This document shows, one piece after another, positions 1-5,939 of a stretch of DNA of 6,557 nucleotides. The notes below the pieces were generated by a model. The model had not been told where the DNA came from, searched no databases, and worked only from the letters and a program-made list of their open reading frames with translations. A program made the translations under genes and the position numbers. The stretch is from a bacterium (GTDB lineage: Bacteria; Chloroflexota; Dormibacteria; UBA8260; Bog-877). The DNA lies in the NCBI GenBank assembly GCA_021802115.1, contig JAKABA010000219.1, positions 1 through 6,557 of the forward strand, read 5' to 3'. How positions within the stretch are numbered: the stretch's first letter is position 1; every line of letters starts with the position of its first letter.

Positions 1-1755
1 GTCCTGACCGCGTTCGCCTCCGGCTGCTCATCGATGACCGGGATCGAGGCGGTCTCCAACAGCGTCCGCAGCTTCCGGCAGCCCCAGGGCCGCAACGCCG
101 CCCGGACTCTGGTCCTGCTCGGAGCGTCCCTGGTGATCCTCTTCCTGGGGGTCACCGTGCTGGACATCATGTACGGGGTGGCGCCGCATCCTTCCGGCAG
201 CCCGACCGTGCTGGCCCAGATCGCAACCGACGTATTCTCCGGCCCGGGCCGCTTCTTCTTCTACCTCATCCAGTTCGCCACCACCTTGGTCCTCATCCTC
301 GCCGCCAACGCCAGCTTCAACGGCTTCCCCCGGCTCTGCGCTTTCCTGGCCCGGGACGACCGCCTGCCCCACCGCTTCGGCGCCTTCGGGGACCGCCTGG
401 TCTACTCCGCCGCCATCTTCGTGCTGACCGCGGTCTCGGTCGCGGTCATCGTCCTCTTCGACGCCAACACCGACCACCTGATCAACCTCTACGCGATCGG
501 GGTGTTCACCGCGTTCACCCTGGCCCAGGCGGCGCTGGTCCGCTACGGGCTGCGCACGCGCGGCCCCAACTGGCGGCGCAACGTCTTCATCAACGGACTG
601 GGGGCGGCCGCCACTCTGCTGGTGGACCTCATCGTCCTGGTCGTCAAGTTCCCCCTGGGGGCCTGGGTGGTGCTCATCATCGTGCCCTTGCTCATCTGGT
701 ATTTCTGGTCGGTCAGCCGCCATTACGACAGCGCCCGCAGGCGGCTTAAGCGGGCGGCGGAATCACCACTGGCAGTCCGGGCCTCCGCCACGGTGGTCCC
801 CGTTTCAGAGCTCGACTCCCCGACCGAGCGGGCGCTGCTCTACGCGACCACCCTGGGGCACCGGTTGGTGGTGGTGGACCTGAGCGGCGACCCGGCGGTG
901 GGCGGGGCGATCCACCGGCTGCTGGACCGGGCGTGCGCTGAACTGGGAGAGCGGCGCCCGCCCCTGGTCGAGGTGCGAACCGGCGCGACCAAGCGGAGGC
1001 TGCGCGGCCTGCTCGAGGTGCTGGACGAGCTGCGCGGGGCAAGAGCGCAGGATCTCATCACGGTCTTGGTGCCGGAGTACGTGACCAGCGCAGGCCCCCT
1101 GGAGCTCTTGCGCCGGCCCAGTTCCCTGCGCCTGAAGTTCGCCCTATTGCGCCGGCCCGGGGTCGTCGCCGCCAGCTTCCCCACCGCCTGGGAGGGCAAC
1201 ACCCGGACGGTTGACATCACCGGAGCGCGGCGGCGGGTGGCGTTGGTCCCGGTCTCAGGGCTGGACATCCTCGCCCAGCGCGCCCTCAGCTACGCTGAGT
1301 CCATCGCCGACCAGGTGGTGGCGATCCATGTGGCGACGGGCCAGCCGCAGGACCATCCGAGCGGCCTGGCCGGGGAGACCGGCCCGGGCGGGGGCGAAGA
1401 CCTGGGGATGGAGCCCAGCGAGGAGGCGCAGCTCCTGGCCGCCAACTGGGACTCGTGGTTGGCCAGAAACCACCTGGGGGAGCGCGCCGCCGGGCGCCCC
1501 GAGCTGGCGACGGTGCTGTCCCCCTACCGGACGGTGGTCCAGCCGGTCCTCCGCTACCTGCAGGTCTACAAGGAGAGCCACCGGGACGCCCTCTGCACGG
1601 TGGTGCTACCGGAGCTGGTGACCCGGCACTGGTGGAACCAGCTGCTGCACAACCACCGCGCCTTCCACATCAAGTCCGCTCTCCTGGGGCACTCCGACTT
1701 CGCGGTCGCCGACGTCACCTACGAGCTCCCCGGGGAGGGAGCCTCCACGCAGTAG
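1..1755 (+). CDS. APC-superfamily (KimA/YdaO-like) transporter with two C-terminal USP-like domains, 5' partial
   Basis: The reading frame is open from base 1 and the gene starts upstream; the ATG at 34 is internal. Residues are counted from base 1. The opening AFASGCSSMTGIEAVSN matches the helix-6 loop of KimA/YdaO-type permeases. Six hydrophobic segments follow (about 37-60, 84-105, 133-153, 161-183, 194-217, 220-242), including the family-like stretches LILAANASFNGFPRL and LINLYAIGVFTAFTLAQAALV. From about 263 the protein is cytoplasmic and holds two related USP-like units. Unit A (263-395) begins VPVSELD and contains VPEYVT. Unit B (413-580) begins VPVSGLD and contains LPELVTRHWWNQLLHNHRAF, the usual ending of such permeases. 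A Gly/Glu-rich insert lies at about 439-470 in unit B. B. subtilis KimA is a proton-coupled K+ importer controlled by c-di-AMP, so K+ uptake is inferred here; an amino-acid substrate is the alternative. With the missing N-terminal half the protein would be about 800 residues, longer than KimA (about 600). Confidence 0.88.
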   Translation, partial: VLTAFASGCSSMTGIEAVSNSVRSFRQPQGRNAARTLVLLGASLVILFLGVTVLDIMYGVAPHPSGSPTVLAQIATDVFSGPGRFFFYLIQFATTLVLILAANASFNGFPRLCAFLARDDRLPHRFGAFGDRLVYSAAIFVLTAVSVAVIVLFDANTDHLINLYAIGVFTAFTLAQAALVRYGLRTRGPNWRRNVFINGLGAAATLLVDLIVLVVKFPLGAWVVLIIVPLLIWYFWSVSRHYDSARRRLKRAAESPLAVRASATVVPVSELDSPTERALLYATTLGHRLVVVDLSGDPAVGGAIHRLLDRACAELGERRPPLVEVRTGATKRRLRGLLEVLDELRGARAQDLITVLVPEYVTSAGPLELLRRPSSLRLKFALLRRPGVVAASFPTAWEGNTRTVDITGARRRVALVPVSGLDILAQRALSYAESIADQVVAIHVATGQPQDHPSGLAGETGPGGGEDLGMEPSEEAQLLAANWDSWLARNHLGERAAGRPELATVLSPYRTVVQPVLRYLQVYKESHRDALCTVVLPELVTRHWWNQLLHNHRAFHIKSALLGHSDFAVADVTYELPGEGASTQ

Positions 1756-1761
1756 GCAGGA

Positions 1762-1785
1762 GGGGTCCGACGCCCCCGCTTCTTT
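1762..1785 (+). terminator. Possible weak intrinsic terminator after the transporter gene
   Basis: A short stem GGGGT (1762-1766) and GCCCC (1772-1776) closes a five-base loop. It is followed by CGCTTCTTT, which is T-rich for this genome. It starts seven bases after the TAG stop. The stem is only five pairs including one G-T pair, so it may be chance, and the T stretch also forms part of the putative pepN promoter. Confidence 0.3.
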
Positions 1786-1790
1786 ACACT
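1785..1790 (+). promoter_or_regulatory. Putative -10 element of pepN (leaderless start)
   Basis: TACACT lies seven bases before the GTG at 1798, so transcription would begin at or next to the start codon. There is no Shine-Dalgarno sequence in the usual place; the AGGAGGGG at 1758-1765 is 32 bases too far upstream and has no start codon near it. No good -35 is visible about 17 bases upstream. This is an inference from spacing alone. Confidence 0.5.
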
Positions 1791-1797
1791 CGCCGGT

Positions 1798-4395
1798 GTG
1801 AATGAAGCCACCGTTTCTCTGACCAAGCTCGAAGCCGAGGCGCGAGCCTCGGTGATCGCGGACTGCGCCTATCAGCTTGAGCTGGACCTGGCGGACGACC
1901 CGGACCGCTACACCTTTCACGTGCGCCTCGAGTTCACCGGCGAACCGGGGGCTGTGACCTTCGTCGACGCCGAGGTGAACGAGATCGAGCGGATGCTCTG
2001 GCAGGACAAGCCGCTGGGACTGGAGGCCGTGGCCGGGCAGCGGATCCACCTGCCGGCCCTGAAGGCTCGCAACGTGCTCGAGGTCTGGGGCCGTTCCCAC
2101 TACCATCGCGCCGGCCTTGGGCTGCATCTCGCGATCGACCCGGCCGATGGGGAACGGTACCTGTACAGCGACCTGGAGCCCGCTGAAGCCCATCGGGTGT
2201 TCCCCTGCTTCGACCAGCCGGACCTCAAGGCCACCTTCCAACTGCGCGTGCGGGTCCCGCAGGACTGGACGGTCGTCTCGGCCGAACCTGGTCGCGCCGG
2301 GGCCGCCGCCGACTCCGACGGGGCCCGGTGGTGGGACTTCCCGACGACCCCGCGCATCTCCCCCTACGTGCTGGGGATAGCCGCCGGGCGCCTCCATGCG
2401 GTGCGCCGGCACCACCACGGCATTGATCTGGCGCTGTATGCGCCGCTCTCCCTGGGTCAGGACCTCGAGAAGGCGGCCGGGGACATCTTCGAAGTGACCG
2501 GCCAGGGGCTCGACTTCTACCGCGAGTTGTTCGGAATCCCCTACCCCTTCACCAAGTACGACCAGGTGTTCTGTTTGGAGAAGGTGAACGGGGCGATGGA
2601 GTCTCCCGGCTGTGTCACCATCACCGACCGCATGATCTTCCGAGGGCGGCCATCCGAACGGGAGAGGTCGCAGCGCGCCGAGGTGATCCTCCACGAGATG
2701 GCCCACATGTGGTTCGGCGACATGGTCACCCTCAGATGGTGGGACGACCTCTGGCTCAACGAGAGCTTCGCCACCTTCATGGCGGCGGTCGCCACCGATC
2801 GGGCTACCGGCTTCCACGACGCCTGGACGGTGTGGATCACCGCGTTCAAGAGGCTCGCGGTAGAGGAGGACCAGCACACCACCTCCCACCCGGTGGTGAC
2901 CGCGGTGCCCGACGCCGAGTCGGTGCACGCCAACTTCGACCGCATCACCTACCAGAAGGGCTCGGCGGTGCTCCGCCAGCTGGCGGCCTGGGTCGGCGAG
3001 GACTCGTTCTTCGCCGGCGTTCACGAGCACCTGGAGCGCAACCGCTGGGGCAACGCGACCCTGCATGACCTGCTCCGGGCCGTGGGGGACGCCTCGGGCC
3101 GAGACGTCGTGCACTGGAGCCAGCTCTGGCTGGAGACGGTGGGCATCAACACGATCAACTTGGAGATCCAGTCCGCGGCCGAAGCCTCCGGGTCTGGGAT
3201 CGAGGCGATCCATGCCGTGCAGTCGGCCCGCCCGTCCCAGCCCACCCTGCGGCCCCACCGCCTGGCCGTTGGCCTCTATGACTGGATGGAGGGGAGCCTG
3301 CAGCGACGCCGCCGTCTCGAGATCGACATCGACTCCGAGCACACGGCGATCCCGGAGCTTGTCGGGGAGACCCGACCACCTCTGCTCCTGCCCAACGACG
3401 AGGCTCTGACCTACGCCAAGATCCGTCTCGACCCGGTCTCCATGGCAACCGTCGAAGGCCACCTGGGAGAGGTCGACGACGCGCTGGCGCGCGCGATCGT
3501 CTGGGACGCCCTGCAGGACATGGTCAGGGACGCGGAGTTTCCGGCCAGCCGGTTCGTCGGGGTGGTGGCTCGCCACCTGCCCCAAGAGACCGATGAATCC
3601 CTGATCCCGGTCGTCCTGGCGAGCGCGCGGGGAGCGCTGGCGCTCTACGGAGCCCGGTCGGCAGCCGACCAGCTCGAAGCCGAGCTTGCCGATGCCTGCG
3701 CCACCGCGCTGGAGGCGACTGAGGCCGGAACCAGCCGGCAGCTGTCCTGGCTACGGGCATTCATCAGCTCGGCCATCACCCCCGGCCAGCTGGACCGCTG
3801 CCGGGAGATGCTGGAGGGGCGGAGCCTCCCCGACGGAGTGGTCCTGGACCTGGAGCTGCGCTGGCGCCTGGTCACAGCCTTGGCCAGCCGGGGGGTCGCC
3901 ACCGTCGACGACGTCACCAGGATGCGCCGAGCCGACCGTACCTCCACCGGGATCGTGCGCGGATTGGCCGCCCAGGCCGCAATGCCCGTTCCCGAGGTCA
4001 AGGAGCAGGTCTTCAAGTTTCTGACCGAGGATGACTCGGCGACCGTCGAGGCCGCACTCTGGGCAGGCAGCAGCCTCGGCGGTGTCCGACAGGATGCCCT
4101 GTTGCTTCCCTACATCCCCCGTTTCTTCGACGCCGTCTCCCGGCTCCGGGAGCGCCGGGGGGTGGAGTACAGCCGTGACTTCGCCTACTGGTCGATCGGC
4201 GCCCTCCCGCCGCACCCCGACCTGCTCGCCGCCCTGGAACGAGAGCTCGCCCGCACAGAGCTGGACGCCGACCTGCGACGCATCTACCAGGAGGCGCTGG
4301 AGGAGGCGGAGATCGCGCTCAGAGCCCGAGAAGTCGACGAAGAGGAAGTGGCGCGGCAGAAGGACCGGGCCACCTCACCGGCGCCGGTCGGCTAG
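1798..4395 (+). CDS. pepN: Aminopeptidase N, M1 zinc metallopeptidase
   Basis: This is a complete 865-residue protein, the usual length for actinobacterial PepN (about 850-870). It removes N-terminal residues from peptides in the cytosol; no signal peptide is seen. The N-terminal beta domain contains FPCFDQPDLKATF (135-147). The catalytic domain has HEMAH at 299-303 and LNESFA with Glu322, giving the HExxH-x18-E zinc site with Glu300 as general base. Tyr385 in ITYQKGSAV is the expected transition-state tyrosine. The exopeptidase motif reads GAMES (265-269) instead of GAMEN. From about 530 on the protein is helical, like the ERAP1_C-type domain of the family, and it ends in a charged tail rich in Glu and Arg. 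The GTG start at 1798 fits the position of family N-termini and has a -10-like element seven bases upstream. The gene follows the transporter by 42 bases in the same direction, but the promoter signal suggests separate transcription. Its 3' end overlaps the convergent GNAT gene. Confidence 0.96.
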   Translation: MNEATVSLTKLEAEARASVIADCAYQLELDLADDPDRYTFHVRLEFTGEPGAVTFVDAEVNEIERMLWQDKPLGLEAVAGQRIHLPALKARNVLEVWGRSHYHRAGLGLHLAIDPADGERYLYSDLEPAEAHRVFPCFDQPDLKATFQLRVRVPQDWTVVSAEPGRAGAAADSDGARWWDFPTTPRISPYVLGIAAGRLHAVRRHHHGIDLALYAPLSLGQDLEKAAGDIFEVTGQGLDFYRELFGIPYPFTKYDQVFCLEKVNGAMESPGCVTITDRMIFRGRPSERERSQRAEVILHEMAHMWFGDMVTLRWWDDLWLNESFATFMAAVATDRATGFHDAWTVWITAFKRLAVEEDQHTTSHPVVTAVPDAESVHANFDRITYQKGSAVLRQLAAWVGEDSFFAGVHEHLERNRWGNATLHDLLRAVGDASGRDVVHWSQLWLETVGINTINLEIQSAAEASGSGIEAIHAVQSARPSQPTLRPHRLAVGLYDWMEGSLQRRRRLEIDIDSEHTAIPELVGETRPPLLLPNDEALTYAKIRLDPVSMATVEGHLGEVDDALARAIVWDALQDMVRDAEFPASRFVGVVARHLPQETDESLIPVVLASARGALALYGARSAADQLEAELADACATALEATEAGTSRQLSWLRAFISSAITPGQLDRCREMLEGRSLPDGVVLDLELRWRLVTALASRGVATVDDVTRMRRADRTSTGIVRGLAAQAAMPVPEVKEQVFKFLTEDDSATVEAALWAGSSLGGVRQDALLLPYIPRFFDAVSRLRERRGVEYSRDFAYWSIGALPPHPDLLAALERELARTELDADLRRIYQEALEEAEIALRAREVDEEEVARQKDRATSPAPVG

Positions 4396-5025
4396 ACCGA
4401 ACAGCTCCAAGCAGGGTTCGAGTCCCTCGATCTGCACCTCGAGGTTGTGGGTGGCGAGCCAGCGCTCCCGACTCAGCCGGTAGCTCAGGTGCCGGGTTGG
4501 AAGTCCACGCCGCGCTACCAGCGAGACGCCGTTGCGCTCGTAGCCGAGACTTCGGGAAACTCCCAATGACGCCGGGTTGTCACTGAAGACCGAGGTCAGG
4601 GCCTCCTCCGCCCCCAGCCCCGCGAAGCCCAGATGCAGGATCGCGGCCCGCATCTCCCGGCCGAATCCGTGTCCCTGGTGCTCGCGCCCCAGCCAGGAGC
4701 CGGTGCCGAAGCTGCGAGCGACGGCGAAGTCCTGGCCCTTCATGTCCTGGGTCCCGATGACCCGGCCCTCGTTGAGAACCACCGGATTGTAGATCCACCG
4801 CTCCCGCGTCCAGCTCGCGACCTGAAGGAGAGAGTGCTGCACCACCGATCGCTCCAGTTCGGGGCTGGGCCGGTCGGTCCAGGGAACCGCAAACGGCATG
4901 TGCTCCGGGGGGTGCACTCCCCTGCCGGCCAGCTCGGCAAGCGCGTCCAGCAGCTCCAGGTCGGGCAGGCGCAGCTCCAGGCGTGGAGTCCGGATGCGCA
5001 GGTCGTAGAGCGGCCAGTTGCGCAT
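4375..5025 (-). CDS. GNAT family N-acetyltransferase (RimJ/RimL-like)
   Basis: This 216-residue protein would transfer an acetyl group from acetyl-CoA to an amine; the substrate cannot be told. The order of elements follows the Acetyltransf_3 (RimJ/RimL-like) group. There is an N-terminal LRTPRLELRLP-type strand (residues 11-21, here IRTPRLELRLP) and a central NEGRVIGTQDM strand (85-95). The acetyl-CoA pyrophosphate loop is Q117-G-H-G-F-G122 in the Q/R-x-x-G-x-G/A form, followed by REMRAAIL. SVFSDNPASLGVSRSLGYERNG (145-166) is the typical motif-B region with Asn150 and the late LGY. A further 35 or so residues end in GLEPCLELFG, a tail I associate with actinobacterial GNATs. The ATG at 5025 is chosen because the conserved first strand starts 10 residues later and a -10-like GATAAC lies eight bases upstream. 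It is divergent from the nucleoside gene and overlaps pepN tail to tail by 21 bases, with the TGA at 4377-4375. Confidence 0.9.
   Translation of the reverse strand: MRNWPLYDLRIRTPRLELRLPDLELLDALAELAGRGVHPPEHMPFAVPWTDRPSPELERSVVQHSLLQVASWTRERWIYNPVVLNEGRVIGTQDMKGQDFAVARSFGTGSWLGREHQGHGFGREMRAAILHLGFAGLGAEEALTSVFSDNPASLGVSRSLGYERNGVSLVARRGLPTRHLSYRLSRERWLATHNLEVQIEGLEPCLELFGLADRRR
4377..4399. other. Palindrome and small stem-loop in the convergent gene overlap
   Basis: ACCGGCGCCGGT at 4377-4388 is a perfect 12-bp palindrome. An alternative hairpin CGGTC (4385-4389), loop GGCTA, GACCG (4395-4399) spans the pepN stop codon. Neither has a T tract. They lie exactly where both convergent transcripts should end, so a two-way terminator is possible, but short GC palindromes are frequent in DNA of this composition. 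Confidence 0.3.
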
Positions 5026-5033
5026 GCGCCGAC

Positions 5034-5039
5034 GTTATC
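5034..5039 (-). promoter_or_regulatory. Putative -10 element of the GNAT gene (leaderless start)
   Basis: On the minus strand TGATAAC lies eight bases before the ATG at 5025, with no Shine-Dalgarno sequence between them. This fits a transcript starting at the A of the start codon. The element overlaps one arm of the 16-bp palindrome at 5036-5051. No -35 match is visible about 17 bases upstream. Confidence 0.4.
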
Positions 5040-5051
5040 AGCTCACTGATA
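5036..5051. promoter_or_regulatory. 16-bp palindrome, candidate operator in the divergent promoter region
   Basis: TATCAG CTCA CTGATA is a perfect inverted repeat of six bases with a four-base centre. It is AT-rich compared with everything around it. It overlaps the putative -10 of the GNAT gene, so a dimeric regulator bound here would block that gene. The size and spacing suit a TetR- or MarR-like dimer, but no regulator gene is in the window and the binding protein is unknown. Confidence 0.45.
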
Positions 5052-5060
5052 GGCTCGCGC

Positions 5061-5084
5061 GCGAAGCGGTTGCACCGGCTTCGC
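5061..5084. promoter_or_regulatory. 24-nt imperfect dyad next to the nucleoside-gene -10
   Basis: GCGAAG (5061-5066) pairs with CTTCGC (5079-5084), and CGGT (5067-5070) with ACCG (5074-5077), around a TGC centre with only G5078 unpaired. This gives ten pairs. It ends directly against the -10-like TATCCT and occupies the place of the -35 and spacer, where no -35 match is seen. It could be a repressor site, an activator site of the MerR type, or a DNA hairpin. It lies upstream of the predicted transcript, so it should not act as an RNA leader of this gene. Confidence 0.45.
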
Positions 5085-5090
5085 TATCCT
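5085..5090 (+). promoter_or_regulatory. Putative -10 element of the nucleoside-cleaving enzyme gene (leaderless start)
   Basis: TATCCT lies six bases before the ATG at 5097. There is no purine-rich ribosome binding site, so a leaderless mRNA is likely. TTGCAC at 5070-5075 resembles a -35 but is only nine bases away, too close to act as one. Confidence 0.5.
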
Positions 5091-5096
5091 CGGTCG

Positions 5097-5891
5097 ATGG
5101 GATACCCCAACTTCCTGGGCAAGCATGAGCTGGCCCCATTCTTCACGCCCCAGGAGTACCAGCAGTACCTCGCCGCCAACTACGGCTGGGAGGGCCTGCC
5201 GCCGCTGGCGGGCGTGATCCTCACCTTCCAGGCGACCTTCTTCCGTGAGGTGGTGGCCCAGTCGGGCTGGCGCCGGCTCCAGGCTCCTCGGTCAGCGGTC
5301 GGAGAGTTCCATGTTCTGGAGCAGGACCGGGGCGCGGTCGGGATCTCGGGCGGTTTCGGAGTCGGCGCCCCCGCCGCCACCAACCGGCTCGAGGACATCG
5401 CCGCCTCGGGGTGCTCACGCTTCATCGCAATCGGATACGCCGGGGCTCTGCAGCCGGATCTCCGAGTCGGCGACATCGTGCTGTGTGACCGGGCCATCCG
5501 GGACGAGGGGGTCTCCCACCACTACACCGCGCCCGGCAAGTACGCGCACCCGGACCCGGCTCTGACACAGGCCATGGGCACCCAGATGGACGCAGCCGGG
5601 ATGGCCCATCGGGTCGGGACCACCTGGACCATCGACACCCCTTACCGCGAGACGGTGGACGAAATCACCCGCTACCGGGAGGAGGGAGCGCTGACCGTGG
5701 AGATGGAGGCGGCGGCCCTGGCGACCGTCGCCGCCCACCGGAACTACCAGTTCGCCACGGCCTTCGTTATCAGCGACGGCCTTTCCGCCCCGGAGTGGCG
5801 ACCCGAGTTCCACCACGACGATGCGGCATCCGGGCTGCACCGGCTGCTGGAGGTGGCGACCGCCACCCTGCTGGCCGAGGACCCGGCCTGA
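5097..5891 (+). CDS. PNP/UDP-family nucleoside phosphorylase or nucleosidase
   Basis: This 264-residue enzyme of the PNP_UDP_1 fold would cleave the N-glycosidic bond of a nucleoside in the cytosol. Visible motifs are VGISGGFGVGAPAATN (81-96), the core IAIGYAGALQPDLRVGDIVL (110-129), IRDEGVSHHY (134-143), the ribose-binding VEMEAAAL (201-208, with Met203 and Glu204) and FVISDGLSAPEW (223-234). The start is placed at ATG 5097. The frame stays open back to 4983, but that extension (38 residues rich in Arg, Cys and Ser) overlaps the GNAT gene and reads like non-coding sequence, while a -10-like hexamer sits just before 5097. The core aligns without gaps to FLRIGTTGAIQPHINVGD of E. coli uridine phosphorylase, but Arg91 and Thr94, which hold phosphate there, are Ala111 and Tyr114 here. 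Asp227 is placed like the purine-protonating Asp of PNP and MTA/SAH nucleosidase. A hydrolase acting on a purine nucleoside is therefore as likely as a phosphorylase. The exact substrate is unknown. Confidence 0.88.
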   Translation: MGYPNFLGKHELAPFFTPQEYQQYLAANYGWEGLPPLAGVILTFQATFFREVVAQSGWRRLQAPRSAVGEFHVLEQDRGAVGISGGFGVGAPAATNRLEDIAASGCSRFIAIGYAGALQPDLRVGDIVLCDRAIRDEGVSHHYTAPGKYAHPDPALTQAMGTQMDAAGMAHRVGTTWTIDTPYRETVDEITRYREEGALTVEMEAAALATVAAHRNYQFATAFVISDGLSAPEWRPEFHHDDAASGLHRLLEVATATLLAEDPA

Positions 5892-5892
5892 C

Positions 5893-5911
5893 CCTCGCCA
5901 CGAAGGCGAGG
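5893..5911. terminator. Stem-loop between two convergent genes, probable terminator
   Basis: CCTCGCC (5893-5899) and GGCGAGG (5905-5911) form a perfect seven-pair stem around the loop ACGAA, beginning two bases after the TGA that ends at 5891. There is no T run, which is common for terminator-like hairpins in high-GC actinobacteria. It sits in the 48-bp gap between two facing genes and could serve both strands. Confidence 0.55.
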
Positions 5912-5939
5912 CCGCGCCCCTGGATGCAGCCGGAAGCGA

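Noticed and set aside
28..723. A 231-codon minus-strand frame opposite the transporter
   Set aside because: It is low-complexity Asp/Glu/Gln/Gly/Val sequence produced by reading membrane-helix codons in reverse; no start signal or family pattern is seen.
1758..1765. AGGAGGGG as the ribosome binding site of pepN
   Set aside because: It is 32 bases before the GTG, and no ATG, GTG or TTG lies at the right distance after it.
1606..3585. A 659-codon open frame on the minus strand opposite pepN
   Set aside because: Its translation is rich in Gly, Val, His, Arg, Asp and Glu, without hydrophobic pattern or known motifs, and it mirrors pepN codons. Long antisense frames are expected in GC-rich genes, and pepN has complete catalytic motifs.
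5070..5075. TTGCAC as the -35 of the nucleoside-enzyme promoter
   Set aside because: Only nine bases separate it from the TATCCT hexamer, far from the usual 16-18, and it lies inside the dyad.
4983..5096. Upstream extension of the nucleoside enzyme to an ATG at 4983
   Set aside because: The extra 38 residues would overlap the GNAT coding start, look non-coding, and span both dyads; the -10 at 5085-5090 supports the ATG at 5097.
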